A stretch of DNA of 64,000 nucleotides from Fimbriimonas ginsengisoli Gsoil 348 (GTDB lineage: Bacteria; Armatimonadota; Fimbriimonadia; Fimbriimonadales; Fimbriimonadaceae). This document shows positions 9,265 through 18,240 of this stretch, one piece after another (the stretch's first letter is position 1; the number at the start of each line of letters is the position of its first letter). The notes below the pieces were generated by a model. The model worked only from the letters and a program-made list of their open reading frames with translations, did not search any database and had not been told where the DNA came from. The stretch lies in contig NZ_CP007139.1 of the NCBI RefSeq assembly GCF_000724625.1, positions 2,666,001-2,730,000 on the forward strand. Direction: 5' to 3'. Made by a program: the position numbers and the translations under genes.

Positions 9265-10182
9265 GTGACCTTCGCCTGTCTTCTCCTCGCCCGTTTGCTG
9301 TCCGCTCAAGAGCCACTCGCGGCGCCACTACCGGAAGGAAATGTTGGCCTCGCATCCAAATACCCGGGTGACCGTGGGATTGAAAAGGATCCGGCGGTCA
9401 TCTTCCGTGACGACTTCGAGGTCGGATTGCCGCAGGATCGCTGGGACAACGTGTTTCAAAAGGAAACCGTCCAGATCGCCACGGCGAAGGAGAACGTGCA
9501 CGGCGGATCGAGGTCGATCGAAATGACCGTTCCGAAGCAGCGGCAGGAGAAGAGCAACGCCGTCGTCAAGGACCTCAAGGGGTATGACACGGTGTTCTTG
9601 CGCGTGTACTCCAAGTTCGATCCCGACTTCGACCAGATCGGCTCCAGCCACAACGGCCTATACCTGGCCGCGATATCGCCGAATATCTCTTACTCGACGC
9701 CGGGCATCAAGGCGGACGGCAAGAACAAGTTCGTCGCGAGCTTCGAATGCTGGCGCGGAGATCCTTCGACCGGGTCGCCCGGCGGGCTGAACGTCTACTG
9801 CTACCACCCCGAAATGCGGTCGGACTATGGCGACCACTTCTTCCCCTCGGGCCTGGTGCTGCCAAGCACGTATTTGAAGGGGAATTTCGGCCCGAACTTC
9901 CTACCCCGCCTCGACATCGCGCCAAAGCTCGGCGAATGGCAGTGCTATGAACTGATGATGAAGGCCAACACGCCCGGCCGCCGCGACGGCCGGATCGCCT
10001 GCTGGCTCGACGGCAAACTGGTAGCCGACTTTCCGAACCTCCGCCTGCGCGATGTCGACACGCTAAAAATCAACCACGCCTCCCTAGACCTCCACATCGG
10101 CGATAACAGTATCCGCTCCAACCGGAAGTGGTACGACGACGTGGTCATCGCCACCTCCTATATCGGCCCGATGGGCGGATAG
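9265..10182 (+). CDS. Exported jelly-roll (ConA/LamG-like) protein
   Basis: A 305-residue protein with a short signal peptide ending at LLSAQ. From about residue 45 it reads as a concanavalin-type beta-sandwich: FRDDFEVGLPQDRWDN at the start, KWYDDVVIATSYIGP at the end, and AYLVDGK-like strand CWLDGKLVADF between. This pattern occurs in lectins and in polysaccharide lyases. Because of neighbouring carbohydrate-active genes a glycan-binding or lyase role is plausible but unproven. GTG start; TAGAAT at 9253-9258 ends 6 nt upstream, so it is probably leaderless. Confidence 0.65.
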   Translation: MTFACLLLARLLSAQEPLAAPLPEGNVGLASKYPGDRGIEKDPAVIFRDDFEVGLPQDRWDNVFQKETVQIATAKENVHGGSRSIEMTVPKQRQEKSNAVVKDLKGYDTVFLRVYSKFDPDFDQIGSSHNGLYLAAISPNISYSTPGIKADGKNKFVASFECWRGDPSTGSPGGLNVYCYHPEMRSDYGDHFFPSGLVLPSTYLKGNFGPNFLPRLDIAPKLGEWQCYELMMKANTPGRRDGRIACWLDGKLVADFPNLRLRDVDTLKINHASLDLHIGDNSIRSNRKWYDDVVIATSYIGPMGG

Positions 10183-10196
10183 CACGGATGCGGACA

Positions 10197-11471
10197 TTAG
10201 GGAAGGGAGAAATAGAAAGTCGATCCCTTGCCCACAGAGGACTCGGCGGAGACGGAGCCGCCGTGTCGCTCGATGATTCTCTTGACGTTCGCCAGGCCGA
10301 TGCCGGTGCCGGGGAAGTTGGCTTCGTTCACCAGGCGCTGGAAGGGCGTAAAGAGGCGATCGGCGTAGGCAAGCTCGAAACCGATCCCCTCGTCTCGAAC
10401 GAAAAAGGCGCCCCCTTCCTGGCGACCGACGGTTATCTTTCCCCCCTCGGGCGAGAACTTTGCCGCGTTATCCATGAGACTTTGCAGGACGATTTTGATA
10501 AGAGCGGCGTCGGCTTTGGCTACAAGACGTCCGACGACGATGACGTTCAAGGTTCGATCGGGATAGCGCGGACCTACCCACGCTTCCACCTCTCGCGCCA
10601 TCTCGGCCAGGTCGACCGTTTTCTGTTCCAGCGGCTGGGTCGCGAGGCGGACGAACTGCAGCATGTCTTCCACCATCCGCGCCACCCTAAGGGCGTTGTG
10701 GACCTGTCGTTCCAGCATCTCGGCGTATTCTTTGCTCAGTGCGCCGGACGCTTCTTGCTGAAGAATGCGAGACGTTGCGACGATCGCGCGGAGGGGGGAG
10801 CCCAGGTCGTGGGCCATCGAGTAGGTAAGGGTGTGCACTTCCTTATTGGCGGCCTCCAACTCGGCGGTTCGCTCGGCCACTCGGGACTCGAGGGCAAGGG
10901 AAGCGATCCGTAAAGCTTCCTGCGCCTCCTGGCGCTCCACGATCTCCGCTTGTAGTTTTTCGTTCGACGAGTTAAGCCCTTCCCGAAGCTCGTGCTGCTC
11001 GAGCGATGAGATCAGGAGCGCCTCGTTCATCGCGGCCGCTTCGCGTAAAAGCCGCTGCCCCTCCGCGAGGTTTGTCACCTGAATCATGACGCCCACGGCC
11101 AACTCGTCGGCGTCGACGATGGCCCACATGGAACAGGACCATTCGGTGGTCGGCAGCCCAACGACCTTCACCACCGGCTGCCGAAATTCCGGCTTCGCGT
11201 GGGTAGCCGGAGAAAAGACGTGGTCGATTAGGTCGGCGTACTCGGGAGACATTCCCGAAGGGAGTGCGTCGTCGAACGACCGGCCAATCAGCTCTTCCTT
11301 TTGTACGCCGAAGAGACGGCGGAACGCCGGATTCGCGTACCGCACGATGTGAGTGTCCCCCTCCACCGCCAACATCGGCTCCGGAGCTCGCTCGGCCAGC
11401 AGCCGGCAGACCTCTGCTAGGTCCGGAACATACCGTTCCCGATTTCCAAGACCTTGTGGCGGTTCGGCCAT
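10197..11471 (-). CDS. PAS-domain sensor histidine kinase
   Basis: A 424-residue soluble histidine kinase. A PAS domain covers about 20-145 (FRRLFGVQKEELIGRSF is typical), followed by a coiled-coil to about 215 and then the HisKA helix with phospho-His in SMAHDLGSPLRAI. The HATPase domain has its N box (SLMDNAAKFS), G1 (DEGIGFE) and G2 (GTGIGLANV). The H-box resembles that of phytochrome-type kinases. There is no membrane segment, so the signal is cytoplasmic. It is the last gene of a three-gene operon after the KaiC-like ATPase, 22 bp away. The stand-alone receiver at 13682 is the natural phosphoacceptor candidate. Confidence 0.9.
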   Translation of the reverse strand: MAEPPQGLGNRERYVPDLAEVCRLLAERAPEPMLAVEGDTHIVRYANPAFRRLFGVQKEELIGRSFDDALPSGMSPEYADLIDHVFSPATHAKPEFRQPVVKVVGLPTTEWSCSMWAIVDADELAVGVMIQVTNLAEGQRLLREAAAMNEALLISSLEQHELREGLNSSNEKLQAEIVERQEAQEALRIASLALESRVAERTAELEAANKEVHTLTYSMAHDLGSPLRAIVATSRILQQEASGALSKEYAEMLERQVHNALRVARMVEDMLQFVRLATQPLEQKTVDLAEMAREVEAWVGPRYPDRTLNVIVVGRLVAKADAALIKIVLQSLMDNAAKFSPEGGKITVGRQEGGAFFVRDEGIGFELAYADRLFTPFQRLVNEANFPGTGIGLANVKRIIERHGGSVSAESSVGKGSTFYFSLP

Positions 11472-11493
11472 ACCTTTTTAGAGTGACGGAGAT

Positions 11494-13020
11494 CTACGAT
11501 GAAGTGTCCCCACACTGAGAACCCTCTTTAGGAGCGGCCACGCGCTCCCCGGCGTCGGCCCAAGGGCCGGGCACTCCCGTTGTCAGACCCTGGTAACCCC
11601 TCAGGCGTTCGCCAATAACGATGCCTTGAGAGGAGATTTCGTATTCGCACATGTCGATGCTGTGACTTCCGCTACGCATTTTGACCACCATGAGCATCCG
11701 GCGGAGCTGACCGTTGATCGAGACATAGCGGAGGCGAAGGATATCGTCGCTAAGAAACGATATGGCGAAGTTCGAAAACCCCATCGAAGTGAAATTCTCT
11801 TCGACTTCGACAGTGGAGATAATGGTGACCCCCAAGCGGGTGAGCGCGCCGATCATGCGATAGAGCGACTCGCGGAAGTCGGTTCGGAACCCCGGCGCCA
11901 ACGCCATCTCGAATCCGACTAACGAGTCGATGACGAGCCGCTTGGCGCCCGTGCGCTTTACGGCGGCCACTATCTCATGTACGGTTTCGTCAACCGAAAG
12001 GTCGAGGGGCCGGAGGTAGAGGATCTCCAACATCGCTTGCTTGCGCCCTTCGTCGAAATCGAAGCCAAGCTTGGCCGCCCGAGCGGCGTACTCCTCCGGA
12101 AGCTCTTCGAACACGGCGACGATTCCCGGCTCCCCCTCGGCAAGGCCCTGGCTGATGAAGTGGGTGCCGAGAATGGACTTTCCCGATCCGGAAGGCCCGG
12201 CAACCAACATGCTGTGCCCGGAGGGGATGCCGCCGGACATCATCCGGTCAAGCTCCGCGACGCCGGTCGAGAGCCTCCGTGCGCCTTTGGTGGTGCCCGG
12301 ATGCGCGGTGAGGCCAAATGTTCGCGGGAAGACCTGCAAGCCACGGCCGCTGATGCGGAACGTGTGAAGCCCCGGGACGGTTTCCTGGCCCCGGCACTTC
12401 ATAACCTGCAACTTTCGAACGATAGAATTGCGTTCCACCGATTGGTAGAGCCAAAACAGTCCGTCGGAGACCGTAAACACCGGATTGTCCTGAATCTCCG
12501 AGTCGGAATACTCGCCGATGAGGAAGGTTGTCGCCTGCCAACTCGTGAGGTGCATCGCCAGCCGCTGGACGAAGCTTTGCAACTGCAGTTCGTCGCCACC
12601 AACTTGCGCTTTGCGGACAACCGTGCGGAACGAATCGACCACGACGATGCTCGGGTTCAGCTCTTGTACTTGGCGGACAATCTCGGCGAGAACGGCTTCC
12701 AGGTTCTTCTCGATCACGAGATCGCTGAGGTTCACAAATCGAACCGCCCGATTTACCATTTCCAGATCGAAAAAGCTGAACTGCTGTTGGTAGCGCAGCA
12801 TCTTGATTGCCGGCTCTCCCAGGACCGTGAAGTAGAGAGCGGGACACTCGGGCGTGGCGTTCGCAAAGATGATCTGGTGGGCGAGCGTGGTTTTGCCGCA
12901 ACCGGGCGCCCCCGCGATGATGTTAAAGGAATACTCGGCTACTCCGCCGCCCAAGACCTCGTCCAGGCCAGAAATCCCGGTCGGGAGCTTGTTGATAGTG
13001 ATCTTGTCCTGCTGGTTCAT
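11494..13020 (-). CDS. KaiC-like double RecA-fold ATPase
   Basis: A 508-residue protein with two tandem KaiC/RecA domains, each with its own P-loop: GAPGCGKTT (37-45) and GPSGSGKS (about 275-282). Length and layout match cyanobacterial KaiC (about 520 residues). By eye alignment of the C-terminal domain, the residue matching phospho-Ser431 is Ser (in NFAISFLSDD) but that matching Thr432 is Phe. A KaiC-type two-site phosphorylation cycle is therefore unlikely to be intact. No kaiA or kaiB lies nearby. It is co-transcribed with a small upstream protein (ATGA overlap) and the histidine kinase, which suggests a signalling switch rather than a true clock. Confidence 0.88.
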   Translation of the reverse strand: MNQQDKITINKLPTGISGLDEVLGGGVAEYSFNIIAGAPGCGKTTLAHQIIFANATPECPALYFTVLGEPAIKMLRYQQQFSFFDLEMVNRAVRFVNLSDLVIEKNLEAVLAEIVRQVQELNPSIVVVDSFRTVVRKAQVGGDELQLQSFVQRLAMHLTSWQATTFLIGEYSDSEIQDNPVFTVSDGLFWLYQSVERNSIVRKLQVMKCRGQETVPGLHTFRISGRGLQVFPRTFGLTAHPGTTKGARRLSTGVAELDRMMSGGIPSGHSMLVAGPSGSGKSILGTHFISQGLAEGEPGIVAVFEELPEEYAARAAKLGFDFDEGRKQAMLEILYLRPLDLSVDETVHEIVAAVKRTGAKRLVIDSLVGFEMALAPGFRTDFRESLYRMIGALTRLGVTIISTVEVEENFTSMGFSNFAISFLSDDILRLRYVSINGQLRRMLMVVKMRSGSHSIDMCEYEISSQGIVIGERLRGYQGLTTGVPGPWADAGERVAAPKEGSQCGDTSS

Positions 13021-13430
13021 GAGTTATTCCCACCCCCTGCGACTTCGTCTGCGAGATTTGGCCAGATCCCCCGCACCAATTGCAGGGTCAAGGGTTGGCC
13101 AATAAAGGTTGCGAGCAAGGCTAGAAGCTGAGCAATCAGTTGAACTTCGGCCTCGGCCCATCGGCTGTGGCTCGTCTGCGGGTCAAGGGGCTCGAACCGC
13201 TCAAGCGCTCCGTCGGCGCCGACGCGGAGGCCGGCGAGGAGCGGGTCTTGCGTTTTCGCCAGCGAAAGCGCGCGGGAGAGGAGAGCACGGAATCCCTCGG
13301 TTCCGGCTAGCTTGATCAGAGGTTGACGCAGCTCTTGACAGACACCAACCGCGGCGTCGACGCTCGTGCGATCCTCATTGGCGAGGAGCCGCCGAGCGAG
13401 GTCTCTGATCTCTGGCGTGGTGTTGTTCAC
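13017..13430 (-). CDS. Small protein of the KaiC-like operon
   Basis: A 137-residue soluble, helical protein with no recognised domain. GTG start with GGGGAG just upstream. Its stop overlaps the start of the KaiC-like gene (ATGA), indicating translational coupling and a joint function. It is the first gene of the operon and could be an adaptor or sensor subunit for the ATPase; this is inferred from position only. Confidence 0.7.
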   Translation of the reverse strand: MNNTTPEIRDLARRLLANEDRTSVDAAVGVCQELRQPLIKLAGTEGFRALLSRALSLAKTQDPLLAGLRVGADGALERFEPLDPQTSHSRWAEAEVQLIAQLLALLATFIGQPLTLQLVRGIWPNLADEVAGGGNNS

Positions 13431-13681
13431 GTCTCCCCAGTCTTCGGATCCCCGGTGTTCGGATGGATGGGTCTTCGAATAGAAGGTCGCGAAAGCCGTC
13501 GCGCAGCTTACTCCGTCGCGCCCGGCCCCTCAACCATACCATCATTTCTGTGGGAGCGCTTACAAAAGAAGAGGAAAGCTCATTTGCAGCTCGGCGCATC
13601 CGTGGCCAGGGTATTGCGGAGATTTGCTTGCTTTGTAGTATTACCTGGGTCGGATCGCGGTCCCTGGGGGACACTGCATGT

Positions 13682-14134
13682 ATGCCCAATGCCTTCATTC
13701 TTTTGGCCGAGGACAGCGAAGACGATGAAAAGCTTACGCTTCGGGCACTTCGCGACTTACCCTCCTGCTATTCCGTGCGGGTAGCTCGGGACGGCGGCGC
13801 GGCCGCTGAAATGCTGGGGTTGCGAGGAGGGGCGAACTCGAATGCGCCTCTGCCTATTTTGGTGCTGTTGGACATCCAGATGCCAAAGATAAACGGCCTA
13901 GATCTGCTTCAAATGATTCGCGACGAAGGGAGAACGAACCTACTCAATGTGGTCGTGTTCAGCAGCTCTAACCGGAAAGAGGACGTAGACCGGGCCCACG
14001 GCCTTCGGGCGGAGTATCGGCAGAAACCGATGGAGTACTCGGAATACCTGGATACGGTGAAGAGCGTGGTCAGCCAGGCGTTGCCGAGCTTCCATCCTGA
14101 AGCCAGCGCTTTGTCGATGGCGCGGCTGGCGTAG
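13682..14134 (+). CDS. Stand-alone receiver (Rcp1-like response regulator)
   Basis: A 150-residue single-domain response regulator. The acidic pocket is Glu10/Asp11 (LLAEDSEDD), the phospho-acceptor Asp64 (LLDIQMPKING), the switch Ser near 95 (VVFSSSN) and the conserved Lys115 (RQKPMEY). There is no output domain. The AEDxEDD...LLDIQMP style is that of receivers paired with phytochrome-like PAS kinases. It is transcribed divergently from the KaiC/kinase operon across 250 bp. I placed the start at ATG 13682 because the receiver fold begins there; an in-frame extension upstream has no domain. Confidence 0.9.
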   Translation: MPNAFILLAEDSEDDEKLTLRALRDLPSCYSVRVARDGGAAAEMLGLRGGANSNAPLPILVLLDIQMPKINGLDLLQMIRDEGRTNLLNVVVFSSSNRKEDVDRAHGLRAEYRQKPMEYSEYLDTVKSVVSQALPSFHPEASALSMARLA

Positions 14135-14136
14135 GT

Positions 14137-14152
14137 CCCGCCGATTGGCGGG
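14137..14152. terminator. Terminator between convergent genes
   Basis: A CCCGCC/GGCGGG stem closes a GATT loop directly after the receiver gene; a CTTT run follows on the plus strand. Confidence 0.6.
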
Positions 14153-14210
14153 GTCGCTTTCAAAATGCTACCGAGCGGTGTGGCTGCCGCCGACCCTTCC
14201 CGCAAGCAAC

Positions 14211-14894
14211 TTAACCCTCCCTGTTCGTGTGCCGGGTGAAAAAGCTTTTGGCCCGGGCGGCAAATTCTCCGTCGGTCATGTGGCTGATATTGGCCACCTC
14301 GCTTGCGGAGATTCGCTCCGCGAGTGCTTCGTTACGGTTCTCGTGCAACTCGGCCACGAAGCGATCCATCTCGCTGCTAGCGCCTTGGCCGTCCCCCATC
14401 AACAGGATCCGGTCGGCTCCCTCGAGCTTCTTCGCAAGCGCTTCGTAGAACTGCTTTCGGTGAGGTCCTTGCTGGCCGCCGGAATCGCCCTTCGGGTTAT
14501 GGACCTGCTGGTCGTGGCCTTGGGGATCGAGAGGCACGACGTGCTCGGGTATCGCTTCCTCCGCATCGGCGCGAAAGATACGGGCGCCGGAGTGATCGAG
14601 AACTACCAACACATCCCTGGCGAGCGTTTGCTTCGGTTCTTCCGCGGTGTTGGTGCTTTCCAAGAAGCGGCGGATGTGCATGAGCTCCTCGACCTCGACA
14701 TCTTTGCCGCGGCTGTGAAGGATCAGCGACTGCCCGTTCCGGGAAAACTTCATCTTGCCGTTCGCCTCTTCCTCCAACTCACCGATGTGGTTGAACACGG
14801 CGATAAGGCTGCGCCATTCTAGGTTGTGGGCGACTGGATGGCGAAAGATGGATTCGAAAGTGGCCCGATCGGCGCTGGAAAGTGTGGATGGCAT
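14211..14894 (-). CDS. baeRF/host-attachment-like protein
   Basis: A 227-residue soluble protein. Residues about 90-220 (VVLDHSGARIFRA, then HRKQFYEALAKKL, then ILLMGDGQG, then RISASE) resemble the eRF1-like 'baeRF'/host-attachment families. These are conserved in bacteria and thought to act at ribosomes, but their function is not settled. The first 80 residues are unassigned. ATG start with GGGAG 9 nt upstream. It converges on the receiver gene. Confidence 0.6.
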   Translation of the reverse strand: MPSTLSSADRATFESIFRHPVAHNLEWRSLIAVFNHIGELEEEANGKMKFSRNGQSLILHSRGKDVEVEELMHIRRFLESTNTAEEPKQTLARDVLVVLDHSGARIFRADAEEAIPEHVVPLDPQGHDQQVHNPKGDSGGQQGPHRKQFYEALAKKLEGADRILLMGDGQGASSEMDRFVAELHENRNEALAERISASEVANISHMTDGEFAARAKSFFTRHTNREG

Positions 14895-15293
14895 GTGGAT
14901 TCTCCCTTAAGAGGCTCCGCAGCCAAAGCAGCCGATTCCCGCCTATTTGCCGGATCGATTGCTGATGCAAATTATGAGTGCGCCCCTCCTCACATGACTC
15001 CGAACTCTGCTCCCTGTTCCTTGTACTGCGAGATTCGGCTGAATCGGGGTGGCATGGGGGAACTCTCCATCTACTCGAATCCCAGCCGCCGCCCCGGCGT
15101 TGAGGCACCCGAGTAGTCGCCGAAAGGTCTCTTCTTCTTCGGTGTAACGGCCGAAGGTCTAGCAACCCCGGGAAGCCTGTTCGGATTGCTCATCTATATC
15201 CTTAAAGCGTCCCTCTGTAGCGCCGGTACGGGGAGTTAGTGGTGCCACCGCCTTCGGTTTACGATTATCGATTAGACTGAAGGTCTCATCGAA
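14895..15293. other. Divergent intergenic region
   Basis: About 400 bp between the baeRF-like gene and the Nramp-like transporter. No reading frame with coding character is visible. The right part contains GTGCCACCGCCT and a TTTACGATT element; both strings recur near 33296-33330. A TAGACT hexamer lies about 20 nt upstream of the transporter start. Confidence 0.4.
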
Positions 15294-16574
15294 ATGCCTG
15301 AACTTAAAGAGTCCGACTCTACTCCTCGAGGCATTCGGCTCCTCGGGCCCGGCCTGATTACCGGCGCATCCGACGACGATCCTTCAGGCATCGGTACCTA
15401 TTCTCAGGTCGGCGCCCAGTTTGGTTTCGGGATGCTGTGGACCATGTTGTTCGCGTACCCGCTGATGAGCGCGATCCAGGAAATCGCTGCCCGCATTGGC
15501 CGTGCAACCGGACATGGGATAGCCGGGAATCTGCGCCGTCATTATCCAACTTGGTTCAGCGTCCCCATCGTTACGGCATTACTTATTGCCAACATACTGA
15601 ATATTGGCGCCGACATCGGAGCGATGGGTGCATCGCTGAAACTGCTGATCGGCGGACCCGCCCTGCTTTACGATGTGCTCTTCGCCTTAACGTGCGTTCT
15701 AGGCATGATGTACTGCAGCTACAAGCGCTATTCAGGGATCCTCAAGTGGCTTACCGCAGTGATCCTTGCCTATGTGGCAACTGCATTCATCGTAAAGGTG
15801 CCTTGGACCGAGGCGCTGAAGGCGACGGTGATTCCCGGATTTAGCACCAGCTCAAGCTACTTGGCCGCTCTCGTAGGGGTGCTCGGCACTACCATATCCC
15901 CCTATCTGTTTTTCTGGCAGGCTTCGGAGGAGGCGGAGGAGGTGCATGACAGCAAGATCGAAAAGGCTCTTACCCGTGCCCCCGAACAGGCGAAGTCGCA
16001 ATTTCACCGGATTCGGATCGACACTTACGTCGGAATGTTCGCCTCCAATCTGGTGGCATGGTTCATCATTCTCGCGGCTGCGGTCACCCTTCACGCTCAC
16101 GGCGTCGTCGACATCGATTCCGCGCAAACCGCCGCCAAGGCGTTGAAGCCGCTGGGAGGGAACTTGGCATTTCTCCTGTTCGCGGGTGGAATTATTGGCA
16201 CTGGCATGTTGGCGGTACCTGTATTGGCGGGTAGCGCCGCTTATGCGGTGGGAGAAGAAATGCATCGGCGTGTAGGTATTGACTATTCTCCTCGGCGAGC
16301 CCCGTTCTTCTATATCGTGCTGGCAGTAGCGACGGCGATCGGAGTGGGTCTGAACTTTACGCCTATCAACCCGATCAAGGCTCTTGTTTGGTCGGCCATG
16401 ATCAATGGAGTCGTCGCATCCCCGGTGATGGTAGCGATGATGTTGATGATCCGCAACAAGAAGGTCATGGGGGATCTTGCGGGGGAAGGCAAGTATCTTT
16501 ATGTCTTCGGATGGCTCGCTACCACAGTCATGGTGGCGGCGGTCGTGGCAATGTTTGCCACGATTGGCAGGTGA
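15294..16574 (+). CDS. Nramp-family metal transporter, divergent
   Basis: A 426-residue inner-membrane protein with about 11 transmembrane helices and the Nramp layout. Helix 1 carries DDDPSGIGTYSQ in place of the canonical DPGN metal-binding motif. The helix-6 region reads TTISPYLFFWQASEEAEE, lacking the usual MPH motif whose Met helps select Mn/Fe over Mg/Ca. This places it in a divergent Nramp-related clade whose substrate (Mn, Fe, Mg or other) I cannot assign. ATG start. Confidence 0.85.
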   Translation: MPELKESDSTPRGIRLLGPGLITGASDDDPSGIGTYSQVGAQFGFGMLWTMLFAYPLMSAIQEIAARIGRATGHGIAGNLRRHYPTWFSVPIVTALLIANILNIGADIGAMGASLKLLIGGPALLYDVLFALTCVLGMMYCSYKRYSGILKWLTAVILAYVATAFIVKVPWTEALKATVIPGFSTSSSYLAALVGVLGTTISPYLFFWQASEEAEEVHDSKIEKALTRAPEQAKSQFHRIRIDTYVGMFASNLVAWFIILAAAVTLHAHGVVDIDSAQTAAKALKPLGGNLAFLLFAGGIIGTGMLAVPVLAGSAAYAVGEEMHRRVGIDYSPRRAPFFYIVLAVATAIGVGLNFTPINPIKALVWSAMINGVVASPVMVAMMLMIRNKKVMGDLAGEGKYLYVFGWLATTVMVAAVVAMFATIGR

Positions 16575-16683
16575 TCGTAGAGTTCTCATCGAGCGACATT
16601 CGAATCATGACTTTTGAAGCCTGATTAATGAGATAGGTGCGCGGATAGCCGCACAAGTATCTCCTTTCCGTCGTCGTAACTCG

Positions 16684-17169
16684 GTGAAACAGAAAACTCA
16701 GAAGATCAGCGGACTTATCGGACGTCCTGTCGTAAGCATCGCGGGTGGCGTTAAGGTGGGTACGGTCAAGGATGTATTGATCGATGCCGACACCCTTAAG
16801 GCTACCGCCCTCCTAATTTCGGGCGACTCCGGCCGCGGTGGCCTGCCATTTGCCCAGGTCATCGCCATCGGCGACGACGCGGTGACCATCGAGAATGTCG
16901 AATCCGTCTTCTGGGCGTCGGCCACGAGCCCAGGGCCCGGGCGTGAGGCACACGAGATCAACGGATTGCCCGTGGTGGACTCCGCTGGCATCAACGTGGG
17001 CAGCGTCCACGATATCGAGCTCGTTGGCGACTGTGTCAAGTCACTGGATGTTCGATCGGGCGGTCTCTTCGGGATCGGAGTGTCCAAGTCCAAGATCACG
17101 AGCCACGCCATCAGAACCATCGGCCCCAAAATGGTGACCGTAGAGGCCGCCACGCCAAGCCCAGTGTAA
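16684..17169 (+). CDS. PRC-barrel domain protein
   Basis: A 161-residue cytoplasmic protein made of two PRC-barrel repeats, about 5-80 (ISGLIGRPVVS...VGTVKDVLIDADT) and 90-155 (INGLPVVDSAGINVGSVHDIELV). PRC barrels bind proteins or RNA in contexts ranging from RimM to photosystem assembly. Here there is no partner gene to indicate a role. GTG start. Confidence 0.8.
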   Translation: MKQKTQKISGLIGRPVVSIAGGVKVGTVKDVLIDADTLKATALLISGDSGRGGLPFAQVIAIGDDAVTIENVESVFWASATSPGPGREAHEINGLPVVDSAGINVGSVHDIELVGDCVKSLDVRSGGLFGIGVSKSKITSHAIRTIGPKMVTVEAATPSPV

Positions 17170-17292
17170 GGGAAGGTCGCACGAGGTCAATCGCCGCAGG
17201 TTCCTTCCTTATGCCCAGGTTCTCAATAGGCAGCTCGACGGCTGGCTATATAGAATGAAAGGTTATAAAACGGCCGGGAACGAAGGGCGAGC

Positions 17293-17460
17293 GTGAAAGC
17301 GTCTCCATTTTTGATGAAAGAATCTCTCAAACTCAGCCAGAGGGCGCGACAGAGGCTTCTCGTGGTGGTCGTGCTTTCCGTCTTGGCCGCCGCCGCTTTC
17401 GCGGTTGGTTTCCCAGACGCTCTTATTGGTCCAGTGGGCGGCTCTTTGGCCGGCTACTAA
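17293..17460 (+). CDS. Small single-TM membrane protein
   Basis: A 55-residue open frame: a basic N-terminal 25 residues (SQRARQRL) followed by one transmembrane helix (LLVVVVLSVLAAAAFAVGF) and a short Gly-rich tail (GPVGGSLAGY). GTG start with GAAGG 6 nt upstream; an internal ATG at 17314 has no ribosome-binding site. It lies 39 bp before the fatty acid hydroxylase gene and may be co-transcribed with it. No homologue is known to me. Confidence 0.55.
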   Translation: MKASPFLMKESLKLSQRARQRLLVVVVLSVLAAAAFAVGFPDALIGPVGGSLAGY

Positions 17461-17499
17461 CTCCCTGCTGCATAACGACGGCCGCGTCCCCTCGGAAAC

Positions 17500-18240
17500 A
17501 TGACTTCACCGGATCTGCCGAAGTTGGTCCTAGGGGTATTCGCGAGCGGATTGCTTTTCGTGGCCATCAGCGCGCTGATCTTTTGGCCGCTTGAAGAGCT
17601 GCTCGAAGGTGAGAGGGCGGCGCGGCCGAAGTTCAAAGACATCGCCTATCTGTGGTTCTACCAATCGTACGGGCTGTGGATAGGCGCCGGAATCATTTAC
17701 GAGATCGCCTTCCTTTTGAGGGGTCACCTACCCTCCACCTGGAGTCTCTTCGTCAAGCATCAGCCGTTTTGGCTTCAGGCGGTGGTGGCGCTATTGATGG
17801 CGGAAGTTTGGGTGTACTCGGTCCATCGCCTATCTCACCGGTGGCCGTTTCTGTGGAGATTTCACCGGGTGCACCATACGCTGGTCGACATGACCTGGAG
17901 CGCGGCGTCGAGACAGCATCCGGTGGACTTCTTCCTCACGATCGTGGGCGCGAATCTGCCTGCCATGCTCCTGGGGATCGACCTTAGATCCATCGCGCTA
18001 TTCGTCTTCTTGGAGAGGCTTTACACGGTCATGCTTCACTCCAATCTCAACCTGGACTGGGGCTGGTTTTCCAAGGTTGTCGCCAGCCCCAACGTCCATC
18101 GTCTCCACCACTCGCCTACTTGCCGCGGCAAAAACTACGCGGGCATTCTGAGCCTTCTCGATGTTCTGGCGAATACCTACCAGTCTCCTAATGCTAGCGT
18201 CAAAGTCGGGAAGCCCCCGGCTGATTTGACAAACCCATAA
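17500..18240 (+). CDS. Fatty acid hydroxylase/sterol desaturase family protein
   Basis: A 246-residue integral membrane di-iron oxygenase. Four transmembrane segments surround the histidine clusters HRLSH, HRVHH and HRLHH, with a further His in MLHSNLN; these ligate the two irons. The family hydroxylates or desaturates fatty acids, sterols or carotenoids; the substrate here is unknown. ATG start. Confidence 0.88.
   Translation: MTSPDLPKLVLGVFASGLLFVAISALIFWPLEELLEGERAARPKFKDIAYLWFYQSYGLWIGAGIIYEIAFLLRGHLPSTWSLFVKHQPFWLQAVVALLMAEVWVYSVHRLSHRWPFLWRFHRVHHTLVDMTWSAASRQHPVDFFLTIVGANLPAMLLGIDLRSIALFVFLERLYTVMLHSNLNLDWGWFSKVVASPNVHRLHHSPTCRGKNYAGILSLLDVLANTYQSPNASVKVGKPPADLTNP

Noticed and set aside
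11494-13020. A bona fide circadian clock KaiC
   Set aside because: No kaiA or kaiB nearby and one of the two paired phosphorylation residues is not conserved by eye.
15180-15290. Possible manganese (yybP-ykoY) riboswitch before the Nramp-like gene, because of GGGGAGTTAG and a GGTGCCACC hairpin
   Set aside because: The conserved loop sequences and four-way layout of that riboswitch could not be placed; the GTGCCACCGCCT/TTTACGATT strings recur at 33296-33330 next to no transporter, so they look like repeat remnants.
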